This document shows, in pieces, positions 22,199 to 35,085 of a stretch of 64,000 nucleotides of DNA. Position 1 is the first letter of the stretch. Each line of letters opens with the position of its first letter. Location of the stretch: the NCBI GenBank assembly GCA_002778195.1, contig PCDI01000003.1:930001-994000 (forward strand). The letters are read 5' to 3'. The position numbers and the translations under genes were made by a program. Under the pieces are notes generated by a model. It was given only the letters and a program-made list of their open reading frames with translations, ran no database searches and was not told the origin of the DNA. This DNA is from Raffaelea ambrosiae (lineage: Eukaryota; Ascomycota; Sordariomycetes; Ophiostomatales; Ophiostomataceae).

Positions 22199-25100
22199 TC
22201 TATGACGGTCCGGCGGTCCGGGATTTCAGTTTGGTGTTGGGCAGAACGTAGGCTGTATGTGTGAGTGTGTGTTGAGACACGTATGGGCTTTCCTTGGTAT
22301 GGATCGCCATGACGGAACCTATAATACCCCCCCNCCCCAACCTGTCTCTTTTCTTATGTTGTTTCCATCTACAATGACCTTTTTTTTTCATGTTATTACG
22401 ACCTTCGAGGCAACGACCAATGACAGCAGCAAAAAAAAATAGGGAAAAATCAAGGGACTCGGAAGAAATTCAAAGGAGAAAGGACGGAATGCAAAGCGAA
22501 AAGGAAAGGACATGTTGCTGAAAGATATTGTGCATAAAATTCGTCAACCCTCATTTGTGGATTCTTGGTGCCCTTTGGTTTGTTGTTTTTCTTGTCTATG
22601 CGTATTGTCTTCTTCTCTCGTGAATCTTTGGACACATCTAACCAGTCGAGTTCGCGCTTGGTCTTTCTTGGTCTTTGAAGGGATCTTTCTTTTTTTCTCT
22701 TTTTTTTGCTCTTTTTCTTGTCATGGATGATAGACTATAGTCAATGAAACAAAGGATGCAACGATACATTGTGTCTCTTACGGAATCAAAGAACGCGTTC
22801 AGGACAAAGGTGGTGGGCCTGTGAAACGACTGCGACAACGATGACACGAGACGAGACAGCACATGTGTAATACTTGGCGACAGTTCACGAACCCCGGAAA
22901 ACAAGGCTCGAGGCGAATGCCGTCACGGCGTCTCGAGAGGATATTAGACAGGAAACAGGGACTAGAAAGAAGGGATAGAGTAAGATGAGTGAGACTGTCA
23001 GAGGGCGCCACCTGGTTCATATAGAACAGGCCCGGGAGCGGCATGCCATCCAGTCAGAGAGTCAGCCCCTGTCCCATTTGTTCATTTGGCGTCTCGTGTT
23101 TCCCTTTGTTTTTTTTAACCTTAATGCCCGGAGCCAATCTTTGGTAAGGGGGGGGAGGGGAGGCTGGGGCTGATGGGCGGCTGATGGCATTTCCAGGAAC
23201 CAAAAAAGACGTCAATAAATAATGAATACGATATCAGCAAGGGGTTCTTTTTGGGTTGCAAGCCAAGATGAGAGATACTGTGGTGGTTATTTGGTATTGG
23301 ACATGTATATGTGCACATCATATATATCATCATCTTACACAATAGTGCGTACTTTTCTCACATATTATACGTGGCGACTCATATGCCGCTTATATCAGAT
23401 AGATATCAGACAAGGCTGAACCAGTGGTTCATGGCAGTGATATGGAAAAATCTCACAGGAGCACTCTGGTTGTTTTGTTTCGGTTGAGTCAGTGTTAATT
23501 TGGTAGGGAGGCTCTATTGCAGCCAGCATCAAGATCGTCGCCAAGTTCTCCGTGACAAAATGCACGATCACAAGCATACGGCTAAAGAATTTTGGAACAG
23601 AAATTCACTAGTGAAGAAGAACACACAGACGACGCAGGACGACTAGCTGCCATAATGCTGCCAAAAGTACTGGCATTGGCTTTTTTTTTTCTTCTTTCTT
23701 TTCTTCTTCTCCACACTCGTGCATGTACTACTGACGTCTCGTACTTTATACATGAAGCTACTTGGTAGTTGCTCGTAATGCAGAGAAAAACTCGCATCTT
23801 GCGTACTCCAGCGCAAGAGAGAGAAAAAAAAAAAATTTGCGAGGCGAGATGCCCAATTACGAAGAAGCCCATGCCGAAAGTCTGCAGTGGCTTCCAGGTT
23901 TGCACTGGCAAGGCACGCCAACTTGCTTTTGGGGCCCTTTTTTACGACAGAGGACCCCCCCGTATTGTGCCCTCCTCTACACATACACGAGCTGTGGCTA
24001 AACAGGCCAAGAAGGCGACAGAGGCAAGCTCACTACGAGCTTTACTACGCGTGTGGCAAGGACATTCGAGAAAGCGCATCCTTGCGTATGTTATGGGTAT
24101 TTGACGAAACGGACAAAAAACCCACTCGAGACGCAGAACACAGTCCGAGCTGTCCATGGAAACGTTTCTTTTTGGTTTGCATCTGCATCTGCATCTGCGT
24201 TTGCATTTGTACTTTTCTTGCCTTGCTTCTTTCCCTTTTTTTCTTGGCCGCTCTGCACTTGGTCTGTCAAGCATCAGCACGGAAAAAGAAAGAAAGAAAA
24301 GAAAAACCTGATTGATAGAAAACGTGACTTTTCTAGGGTGTTCGTCCTGTCTATTTCCCTAAGATACTGGGACTTTTTTTTCGATATCCATTTTCCTGCA
24401 GCTCGGCCGTTTTCCAGTTTTCCGAGCCTCACAAAGGCGAGCAAGAAGAAAAAATGTCGAGTACGAGCAGGAGCAAGCTCTGGTGGGCTATGCTCCATGT
24501 GAGGCAGGGCAAAATAAATAAAAAATTGGAAGAAACGAAGGATCACTGTTGCAGGCACAATAGACGGAGTTTTTTTATGGCTCTCATATTCCGCCCGTCT
24601 CTTATGACAAAAAAAAGTCCATTCTTAACTATTGCCTCTCTTGCATACACCTTTGGGCGGTTTTGGGGTTGGCAGGTGCCACACTTGTCCGTTTTCGTGA
24701 GCTTGCAGGATGAGAAGTTCTGACAAGGACGGACAAAGAAAGGATTCTGTTATTTTTCTCCGCTTCGTGGAGATACTACGCAGGTTTTTGCAAGGGAACC
24801 TGCAAAGGAACCTGCAAAGGAGCGAGCTGCGCAGTGAGGCGAAGCCCTTTTGCCTTTCAATATACTGGCGTTCTTTTCTTTCCACGCCGGTCTGCATGTT
24901 TCCTCCGTGGGATTGGGAAAAAAAACTCCGTGTATCTAGCAGAGATCCATTTTCTAACCCACGTTGGGAACGGATGGCAAGACAGGAGGGTCTCTCTCAC
25001 ACTCTCTCCCCGTCCCATCAAAAATACGGTGAACAACTCATGCCAGCCCACGCCATCGCCAATCACGAGCCCCTAAATCCAGCGTTGTGCCCAACACGAA

Positions 25101-25978
25101 GGGGATCGGACAAGAGAGCAAATCCTATATGGGATTTTGTGGAGGGTGTCTGTTGCAACAACACGAAGGCAAAAAAAACACAAAAAATAAAGACAAAACA
25201 CACACAAACAATAGATTGATTCATCTTTTGCCTCACCTTGGTTTGGGATTCTTTTTCTTTCCCCCCCCCCCCCTCCAAAACAAACTCCAAGAAACAATTA
25301 CCCCATTGGCGGATAGAGTCTCATTTTCTCCTTCCTTCCAGACTTCTGGCCATGGATATGATGAGGCCGGTTTCGTACAAGAACCATGGGGAGGACCGTT
25401 GGCGCTCGCCCCCAAGACGGCGGCGGCGTGACGCCCCCCCACCTCATCGAGGCCAGGCGAGACGCCCCCGAACTGGCGAGACGCTCTTCCTTCTGCAAGT
25501 TGGTTGCAGCCTCCTCTTCTTCAGCTGGACCAGGATGGGAGGGAACCAGACAGCATGGGCCAGTGGGAGCCAGTGTTTGTCCAGCGTTTCGTGGCTTGGG
25601 TTCCAGTCGTGGTTCGAGTGACGAGATATGCCATCTTTCTCTCTTTGCTGCTGCTGCTGCTGCCACAAAGGGTTTCTTCCCATAGTACCCCTGTACACAG
25701 TAGAATCGCTGAAATCGCTGGTAGCGCCACCACACACTCTTCCCTTCATGCACACACACAGACACACATCCCGCATGGCGCATGCCAACTCGGTCACTCC
25801 TCCCAAACCAGAAAAAGATCGTGTTCCGATGACGCTTATGTAGGTTCTAAAAAGGCGTCTAAAGTGGGCAGTGGAAGAGAGAAAAAAAAAGAGTCCAATT
25901 ATAGAATAGTGGGGTTTGTTAGTCAGGATGGCAGGCTTCCCAGTACGAGCGCTACGAAGCATTTTCCCCCACCTTGGG

Positions 25979-26040
25979 GTGCTATGCTGTATCTTACGCA
26001 GGCCACTGGTTGGGGAGTGCTATGCTGTATCTTACGCAGG
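25979..26040. repeat. Direct repeat of 24 bp at 38-bp spacing
   Basis: The segment GTGCTATGCTGTATCTTACG plus CAGG occurs at 25979-26002 and again at 26017-26040. Confidence 0.92.
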
Positions 26041-26962
26041 CTGTGCGTAACTACTTTGTACAGAGTAACTAGTTACTACGTAACTATGCTATCGCTCGCT
26101 GGGCCGAGTAAAGTGTGGGCATCTTTTGGCTCACCTCTCCCACGAGCACTAACAAGGATCATGCTTGCGACGCAAAGAAGCCAGCAGCCAGTCGCTTGCA
26201 GTCTGCAATGCGGACAAGAGGCGAAAGACAAGAAACGTCCTTTCTGCTGCTGCTGCAGAACTGTTGTGCAGACACGTTTGTGCAGACACGTTGCCAGCGT
26301 CGTAGCCTCGCAACGAGTCCTTTTTTCTTCTCCCTTGGACAAGCCGTTCAACCGTCTGCGAACTGGCCATCTCCGACCATCTTCTTTTCGGTTACATGTT
26401 AGTGACTGTGCATCATAGACAAAAGCTGGGCCCCCCGTTTCAAACGGAACAGACACCCGATGTGTCCCTGTTCCTGTTCCTGTCTTGCGTGTGGTGTTGG
26501 CCCTGACGCTTGTCCCTACCAAGACAAGAGCAACGCAAGATCGCATGCCACCCGTAAAGATGCCGTGCAACTTGGTGAGCTCGTAACTACATAGTACAAA
26601 TCAATATGTGGGAAACAACCAACCTCCGTCCAAGCGACGCCAGCAAGCCAATGCCGGGAATCACGTATAGAGAGTGGAGGGCTCCATATTTGGAGGGGCC
26701 CCGGGACAACCGATGGAACGTGGAAAGAGGAAAAACAGCCCCTCCCTTCTCCCTCCAAAAAGACAATCGAAGAAGACAAGACAAAGAACGTGCACTCTCT
26801 CGCTTCATCGATTTCTTCCCCCCGCTGTATTACACCATCACGATGTGCTAGACCTGGTTCCTTGCATCGGAGGGAGGGGGACCTACTATTAGAAGGAGGG
26901 GGCTTTGCTTCCGCAAGGGGTGAATCCACGTCCAGGTCCAAGTGAAGACCAAGCACGTCCAA

Positions 26963-27049
26963 GTGATGTCCATGTTCGACAACAAGTCTCGGTGACGCCC
27001 ATGTTCGATAACATGTCCAAGTGATGCCCATGTTCAATAACAAGTCCGA
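26963..27049. repeat. 29-bp minisatellite, 3 copies
   Basis: Three consecutive 29-bp units start with GTGATGTCCATG, GTGACGCCCATG and GTGATGCCCATG, with about 3-6 differences between units. Diverged flanking fragments lie on both sides. Confidence 0.88.
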
Positions 27050-27200
27050 GTCCACGCCCAAGCAAGTGCAGACCCCTTCCTGTGTCACTTGGCCTGTTTC
27101 CAAGTGGCCAAAGTGTCTCGCGATCTCGAATGCTTTTTGGTCCTTTGTTCTGCTGGCAACAAGCCATTGCGCATGCGCAATGGAACCCTACTGAGCTCTG

Positions 27201-27234
27201 CTGAACCCTGCTGAACCCTGCTGAACCCTGCTGC
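27201..27234. repeat. 10-bp tandem repeat CTGAACCCTG
   Basis: Three exact copies followed by CTG triplets. Confidence 0.85.
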
Positions 27235-27898
27235 TGCTGTAGAACCATCGCTGGGTAAACCCAGCATGGGGAATCTGGAACATTCGGGAGCGAACAGTTT
27301 GTCAGAGGAGCGGGTTGTCTGTGCTCCTCTTGGTGTGGCGTTCCTACATCTCCTTGTCTGATCTTTTTCTTTCATTCCTGTTTATTCCTGCCGGGTCCTT
27401 GTTTCCTCCACATCTGGGGACTCTTTAAGTTGAATCTTTCTGCTGACAGCGAACAGACCCCCCCAAATGGAACACAGACAGGCGAACGGGACAGGCGAAC
27501 AGACCCGGCAACAAACGAACCCGTCATATTTTAAACAGATAGTGTTTTCGAGGCCCCCGGGCCGTGGTCAGAGACATGTTTTGGGAGGGAGTGGTCTTTT
27601 TGACCATCCTTACACACTTTTAAAGTGGTTGCATGCCGCAGCATCAGGTCTTCTCGTCTCTTAGAGCCCATACTGCACTGTGATTGGCCTACAGCAAAAC
27701 CTATAGCTTTGCTGTTAATGCTGCACTCCCACTGTGACAAGGAGTGCGTTAGTGTCCTTTTTTTGTTACTCTGTGGTGGCGGGCAAGAGAAGCTCTTCTG
27801 ATTTCTCTGGCTGGCTAGCTGGCTAGCTGGTTCTGCGACTTGTCGCGCGATGGGCCGATGTTACCAAAAACCGTCATTGGACTGCTCTTGGCCGATGG

Positions 27899-28011
27899 GA
27901 CTGCCCGCCAATTGGCCTACCAAAGAGGGACTTTCTTGGGGGGACTGCCCGCCAACTGGCCCACCAAAGGGGGACTTTCTTGGGGAGACTGCCCGCCAAT
28001 TTGCCTAGGAC
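27899..28011. repeat. 44-bp minisatellite, about 2.6 copies
   Basis: The block starting GACTGCCCGCCAA and ending in GACTTTCTTGGG repeats at 27899, 27943 and 27987 with exact 44-bp spacing. The third copy stops after about 25 bases (at GCCTAGGA). Confidence 0.92.
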
Positions 28012-29800
28012 GAGCCGGCCACCTGACCGCTTAGGTGCAACGAAGCCTGACACCACCATCCAATGTACGTCTAAGACAAACAGGGCCTTGATCGGTGGGC
28101 TTGTTTCAAAGAAACAGTTACTACTATAGTATGTACGAGTACTACATAGTATGCTCGACAGAAAATAAAAAAAAATGTTGGACAACCTGGGCCAGGTAGC
28201 CTTGTTCACACCCTACATTACATTGACGCCTGGCCTGGGCTTTCGCAGGCCTTCCTTCCCCTTGCTAGCGATGCCCTTTCCCAGGGTTCCGAAGCAAGGG
28301 ACTTTATGCCAGGACGAGACACGAGAGAAAATGTTGGAGATGCAGGCAGCAGGTGACCACATGAGAAAGACAAAATATGCAGGAGGCAGCTGGACGAGAC
28401 GAAACAAAACGGGTAGAAGGGCGTCGATGACATCTGGGATAGCTAGGATAGCCGGGATATCTGGCCGAGGGGAACCGAGAAAGAATAGGGGCTGGAACGC
28501 CCGAACAGATCAAGCGATAATGCATGTCCAAAGTACTCGTTCATCCGAGCAAAACGAGGCAATGCCCGCATGGCGCGAGAACGCGAGAAACAAGAGAGAC
28601 ATGAACGACGCGAGAAACGAAAACAGAGAGAGATCTTATGTACGTACTTGTAGACCCGACGGAAACAAATCAAAACAAATCAAAACAAATCAAAAAAACC
28701 ACTCAAACAAATCTCCTTTGTGCACACCGTGCCAACGGGCATTGGCCACCGGTCCAAGGCCGACGGGCAGAGGCCAATTTCAACTGCGTACGGCGTTTCT
28801 TTTTCCTGTTGTATTTGTATCGGGGCCATGTTGTATCCCCCCATAGTCCGGGCGCCACTCTTCATCTCAGGAGGACTGTTGATCTTGTGTTGCTTGTCCA
28901 TTGGGCAGTGGGCACTCTCTTCCGATCCATGATCAGACGAGAAACCGTTTTTCCCCCCATCTCCGCTATCCATGTGCTTCTAGACCCGGTGGATTTCGAA
29001 TGAAAGATGGGCACGAAATGACACGGCGTCCATACCCCGGTCTGCAGGACCGTTTGGTTTCGTTTTGTTTTGCCTGCAAGAAAGAAGCAAGCAACGAGCC
29101 GAGCAAAACAAAGAAGAAAAAGAAGGCAAATTTCGACAAAAACAGAGACGTCACTTTTGAAGGGGGGCAATGGCATGGTGGTTGTCGATGTGGATGTGGT
29201 GGATGCTTGCAGCATTTCGGGGCCAAGCTTGATCCGTGTTAGTGGGCAAAAACACTGGGCACAACAAGGCGGATGTGGGCAAGAGTTACAGCGGAACAGG
29301 AAAAGCCCACTCGAAACAAAGCCCAGAGGTAAGAAGAAGAAAAAAAAGCAGCCCATCTGTCCAAGAATACCATCTCCGGTTCATCAACGACGCCCACGAG
29401 TGGTGGCAAGTCCCCAAGCCAGAAGGGGGGGGGCCACACCGTTGCTGCAAGCGGTGGGCCATCACGGATGATGATAGGACGATGACAACGAAAAACGTGC
29501 AGCAGGACAAGCAGGGCGACCAGGCCCTGGTCGAGTTTCTGACGAGTAGCATTATCCGCTCCCTTTCCCTCTTGCCTCCTTGCCGCTTTCCGTCTTCGCG
29601 GCATGCACGCTTGGACCATCATGGGCCACACCGCATCCGAGCCAGCGCAAGCTTTCCATCGTAGTAGAAAGTGCCCCACGAGAAAAAGGCGAAATATTCC
29701 CAGCCGAAAGGCAGAAAACAGCGTCAATTTCATGGGTGTTTGAGAAGTGGCCTGTGAAGCCCGTAAGGCCTGCGAGTCTCTCCCTGGACGACCACGGCAC

Positions 29801-29894
29801 AAGGCCACGCACAAGGCCACGCACAAGGCCACACACAAGGCCACACAAGGCCATACAAGGCCATACAAGGCCATACAAGGCCACACAAGACCAC
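29801..29894. repeat. Compound 12-bp and 10-bp tandem repeat
   Basis: Three 12-mers (AAGGCCACGCAC type) are followed by five 10-mers (AAGGCCACAC / AAGGCCATAC) and a degenerate end. The change of period within one array suggests a 2-bp loss followed by re-expansion. Confidence 0.9.
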
Positions 29895-32800
29895 AAGACC
29901 ATCCAGAACCACACCAGACTGCAAGCGCCTCGTCCCACGAACGCGTCCGGCGGGTAGATGTAAAAGAACTCACACGTAACAATTGGGAGAAGGGGCAGCA
30001 AATGACTGTGGCCCATTATTTAAAAAAAAGAGGCCAAGCTCCTGCTTTGCCCGCCCTCTTGTGTCTAACCATCTCTCATAAGGTAAGATGCAAAGATCCT
30101 GCCACGCGAATATGGCTTCAAGGAAAACTGTATGCCTTGGTTGAGCTCTTGTTGGGACTAGCAGCCTTGCGATAACACATTGAGTGCTTACGATGCATAC
30201 GAGTACGTGTAAGCTCCGTCCGAGGGAGGCTGGTGAGGCAGCCATCGTTTCCTGTGTCGTGGTTTGGGGGGGCTATGGCGGGGTGGGGAAGCAACAGCAG
30301 GTCACGGGGTTTGTGCAAAGAGGGCGAGGTTTCGATGCAGAGGACTTGGTGCCGGGCTAGCGGGCTAGCGGGCTGGCTCCATGTGCCAGCCTCTCGAACC
30401 ACTTGCCCCTCGCCCTGGAAAAGGGGGTTGGTTTTAAAAAGGACTTGCTTGATACCGGAATGGGAAGGAACATTGAGTGAGGAAGGCACGATAGAGGGAA
30501 ACGGTGTACAAGCACGAGTGCTAACTACTATGTACGTCAGAAAAACATTAAAGAAAACAAGAATAGACAAAAAATCGATAGAAAACCCCCCCCAAAAATG
30601 ACAAAAATGACAAAAATAAAAGAGAGACAAACCCATCTCCACAGGTTGCCATCTTCGCATGTTTCGTTTTTAGTTTCTGGTTACAACGTCTCCTTCCTTC
30701 GACCACGTTGACATCACAGCCACGCACCATGCACACACGCACACACACGCATTCTTACCTACCGTATCATCTGCGCAGCTATTTTTTTTTTTGTGTTGGT
30801 AGGCTGGGCTGATACAAGTGATGATGACATTTCCCCTCCACCCCCAGTTTGGGTGGACTCCTCTCCCCAATCGACACCGAAGAAAAACTGGACACCCTTC
30901 CAAAGCTGGCCAGCCACAACTTTCGTGGTGATCGTGGAAAAAAAGCAAATGCTGGGAGGGAGGATAAATTAAAAAAAAGGGAAGCCAGGGAGCACGTTTC
31001 TTGTCAGATCTGCCAAACCCAGCTGAACGTGATGTCTCATGTAGAGAAAGAGAAAGGACCGACTCCGGCCAGTTGAGGGTTTCTCTTGTCAGGGGGAACC
31101 TACATAGTAAGAAACAACATTTAGTTTGATGTGTCCTAATGATGGCTTGCGGTGTTGGTTGACCAACAGACAGCTACTTTGCGAAGCCAAACCCAAAAGC
31201 GCATTTTTCTTCCGGCCTTTTTTTTCCCCCCCCTCTTAATGCCGGTTTATGCTACTATGTATTTCGTCATTTTTTGTTTCTTGTCGTCGATCCAGACACA
31301 GTAGCCCGCGGCCACAATGCCTGTTCCTGGTGTCTGCAGCTAAGATCTACACTTTCGGTTTCGAGCAGTTTGGCGCGCCCAACACGCAGTCCTCATTCAG
31401 TTTCGATCAGTTTCAATGGCCAGTTTCATACCAACACAGTCAACTCCCCCAGAACTAGGCTATCTTGCTACTGTGTACGAGCATGTATCTATCTAGTCCC
31501 ACCACGCCTTTCCGTCTCTTTTTCTTGAGGAGGCCAACCACGCGACGAGTCTCCGCCCAACGAAACGAAAACGGACACACACAAAAAAAAACGTGGACAG
31601 CCAGGCACAAGTTTCTCTCACTCGCAGTCTCCGCCAACAGATCAGCCCACTGAGAAAAAAAAAAGTCATATGGAACCTACCGTAAAGTACTCATCCAAAC
31701 GTACAGCGCATCGGAAACGGCGTGGCCGCTTGTACGGACTGGTTGGACCTTCTTTTCTTTTTTGTTCGGGCCTCCTTTTTGGGGCCACTTTGGGGCCTCG
31801 CCTTACAATGGGGCCTGTCCTGTTCTTTTGGATTTTTTTTGGCCTCTCTGGCGGTCGCGTCGCGGCCTTGCGGGCGGGCCAGCCACCGCGTTCGTCGATT
31901 GCTGGCGAACGAACTGGTGTATCCTTATTAATCAACTGCTCTCTATCACTGCTCGTACTACGCGTAGAACTCTGTCGAACGCCGCCAAACCCCAACACAT
32001 CTTCCTTGCCTCTTTTGTAATTTCCCCCCCGTCTCTTGTCTTTTTTTTTTTGCCCGTCATTGTCTTTTTCCTGTCTTGGTCTTTGTGTCTTCTTGTCTTG
32101 TGTTGTCGTTCCATTTTCGGATCCTCTTTTTTCTTTTGTGCTTTCTTTTTTTAAGCATACAAACACGCTATCTGGGTAAAATGCCCCTGTTCTTAATAGT
32201 AGTTCAGTTCTTCTTCCACTCGTATTTCTAAAAAAGAATTGCGCCTCATAGACGGCAGAATCAGCTGACGAGAGAGGGAGAAATGGTAAATACAGCAACG
32301 GCGCAAAGAAGGAGTTGCCGAAAGGTGGCTGAGGGGAAGGCTCTGTCTAAGATGCTACCTTTGGTGGAATCGTTAGCCTCCGTTCTGGGTGTGTTAACGA
32401 GGATGTACTACTATGTATGTAGTTCCCGAGGAGTGGCTAGGCAGCTCCTCCTTCCCAACCGCGGCTGTAATATCTTGTATAGTCGTCTCGTCTTTGCTCA
32501 GACGTGCCGTAAGCCCACCACGCGTAGAAATCTTCCATCGCCCTATTCTCGCTACCGGTGTAATACTTGTCTATCCGCATGCGTCCAGCACGAATCCGAG
32601 GCAAAAGACAGGCAGTCCCGGCCAACAAAAAGAGAGCTAGCCGCCTTGTCCATACATAGCAAGATACACGGCGCCAATAGGGAGGTTGTGTGTGGGAGAT
32701 ACGCTGTTATGGCAAGGGATGGGTTTTGGCTTTGGCTTGGGCGGTTTGGTGTTTTAGTGCGGCCTGCCTAGTGCCCAAGCGATGGCAAACCCGCACCCAA

Positions 32801-33441
32801 CACACACCTGCTGCACCTGACGTGGTTCCCAGGCAGTTGCAGCATGCCACAGCGAGGCCAGGGATGGGCTCCCAGCCAACGGACGACCAGACACTCTGGA
32901 AGGTTCCTGATTTCGTCGTCGAGAGCCTGTTATGAAGAACCAAGAACAGTGAGATGCAGACTGGCAGCACGACGAACCCAGCCAGCCGCTGGGATGTGCG
33001 ACGAGGCCACAGCTGGCGCGTAGAGAGTGATGCGGATCTTCAGAAGAGCAAGATACTGGTTCTGAGGTAGCTACGAGTATGCAGCAAGACATCTTCTGGT
33101 CCGAGGATCCATGGCAGGATGCATGACCATGGTTGCTCTCCGACTCTTCATGCAGTGTGAAGGTCTAGACAGGCCCGGTGTGTCGATGCAGCAAAGGCAG
33201 CCAAGGCAGCAAAGGCAGCAACGCAGCAGAGGCAGCAACGCAGCAGAGGCAGATGCAACAAACGCACAAAATGCAACAGCGAGGCACGATATCTCATCAT
33301 GTCCTTTTCCCGCGCCCCCCGCCCCCCGCCCCACGGAGGCTCCCATTCGCCCACCAGCCCAGATCACAGCCGACGATGTTCTGTTACTGGCTGGCAGGAG
33401 CAAGAGGGTGTGCGTGCTACTCGTATGTGCTCGTAGCGTAA

Positions 33442-33457
33442 TACTATGTACATAGTA
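33442..33457. repeat. 16-bp perfect palindrome TACTATGTACATAGTA
   Basis: A perfect inverted repeat. It is the most complete member of a dispersed family with half-site TACTATGT/ACATAGTA found several times in the surrounding spacers. Confidence 0.85.
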
Positions 33458-35012
33458 GCTATCTGTGAGTACTCGTATGTGTAAGGAAGTACGATGCCTC
33501 GCACTCTCTGTGGCCCTTGTGCTCACCCCCCGGCAAGAGGGGGGGTGTAGAAGGGAGGGGGGGGTGTAGGCAAGCCAGCTCGCTTTGCCTGGCAGGCGCT
33601 CTCTGTGCCTCTCTCCCAGACCCTCCCCTCCACTACGACGGCCATCCTTCCCCCCCCTGGTCGTCTCCATAACTCTTTTTTAGGCCTGCATGCACGTTTT
33701 GGTGTAAGTCTGGTCTGTGTCGGGTCTGGCGCCTGGGCTGGTCTGGCTGGTCTGGTTGGCCGTGTGTAATACGTCTCCTACAGAATGAATGTGTGAGTGC
33801 CTGTCAACGAGAGGAGGAAGAGTTCAGAGTACAAGCAGAGTGGTGTAGGCGCGGAAGGGGAAAAAATAAAGAAAAAGTGCTCTGCCTCCCTCTTCCTGTG
33901 CTCCTTTGTTTTTTTGGTCTGGCTTTTTTTTTTTACTCCCACCCTCTCTCTTTTTTTTTAACTCTTTTTTTTTTTTCGTTTCCCTCTCATTGCTTTCATT
34001 CTCTTCTCTCTGTCCCTCCTTGCGTTTCCCGTTTTGTTTCTCTTCTCTTGTGTGCTCTCTCTTCGTCTTCACTCTCGTCACATCCTCACTGCCTTGCTCA
34101 GGGAGATTGCTGTGGACCGGCCTTCTCTCCTCCTCCCCCCTACCTTTCACCCCCCCACACCTTCTCGCTCTCTTTTTTTTTCAAAACACACCAGGACCCC
34201 GACTCCTCTCTCTCCTACCCTTGCCCGACTATACCCACTTGAGCAGCTGGGGGACCCGGGACGCGCAAAAAAAAGGAGAAGCGACAGTAAAGGGAAAGAC
34301 GCAAAGAGGCAAGGACCAAAGAAAACGCCAAAGAAGCAAAGAAGCAGGAAACGCAAAGAGGAAAAGCCGTTGCAACAGGAAACTTCGAAACAGCCCAGCG
34401 GCCTAGGCGCGAAGACCAAGGACAGACGGACGACTCGAGACGCAAGCAGGGCAAAAAGGGCGGGCCATTTATTGCAGAGCAACAGCGCCAACCGCCACCG
34501 GAACAGCAGAACAGGGGGAGAAACCCGAGATTCCTCCCCAAAAAAAGCAAGCCCCCAACCCAACGAACGACACACAAACTTCTCCCCCCCCTTCCAGACA
34601 AACAAGGAACAAGCTTCCCGAGCTTGGCGGGAAGAGACACACAAAGGAAGGAAAAAAAGAAGGGCGCCGCGGCGGATTGAGAAGAAGCCGCTGTCTGAAC
34701 GCGGAAGCAAAAACGAACGGCCCTGCTGTTGTTTGCCTTGTTTGCCTTCTCTGTCTTCCTTTGTTTGTCTTACAAGAACGTTCCCGAGCCTCTTGGGCGC
34801 CACCACCAACTTCTTTTGCTTTCCCTCCCTCCGTCTTTGGCACGACACTCCCCAGGGGCTCTCTCCTCCATCCCAGACTTCAATTCTTCTTTCTTTATCT
34901 GGACCTCGTCCTCTCTTGTTTCCTGGGGATCTCGACGGGCCAGCTCTTCAGCCTTTTCCACTCTCTAGTTGCCCCGACTTACACCGCCAAACACCGAATC
35001 CTTCACCACATA

Positions 35013-35080
<68 letters not shown>
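35013..35080. repeat. (TCTG)7(TC)20 microsatellite in 5' leader
   Basis: A TCTG tetranucleotide run merges into a TC dinucleotide run, ending about 6 bases before the ATG at 35086. Polypyrimidine leaders are usual in fungal genes, but so long a pure tract right at the start codon is notable. Confidence 0.92.
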
Positions 35081-35082
<2 letters not shown>

Positions 35083-35085
35083 GCG

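Larger units (their letters stand above)
22199..35085. other. Gene-poor interval with minisatellites and short palindromes
   Basis: About 12.9 kb with no supportable protein-coding gene. It contains an ambiguous base (22334) in a C run, a 38-bp-spaced direct repeat, a 29-bp and a 44-bp minisatellite, 12-bp/10-bp repeats and several TACTATGTA-type palindromes, listed separately. It is not conspicuously AT-rich, so it does not look like RIP-mutated transposon remains. The last 1 kb is CT-rich and ends in a TCTG/TC microsatellite, which is the leader of the next gene. The longest open frame (25504-26418, +) is mostly simple sequence. Long non-coding transcripts or a diverged gene cannot be excluded. 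Confidence 0.55.

Noticed and set aside
25504..26418. 304-codon frame in the gene-poor interval
   Set aside because: Built of simple runs and repeats (including the 38-bp-spaced repeat); starts with no conserved motif and has no coding bias.
27899..28011. CRISPR-like array
   Set aside because: Contiguous 44-bp tandem copies without unique spacers, in a eukaryotic genome.
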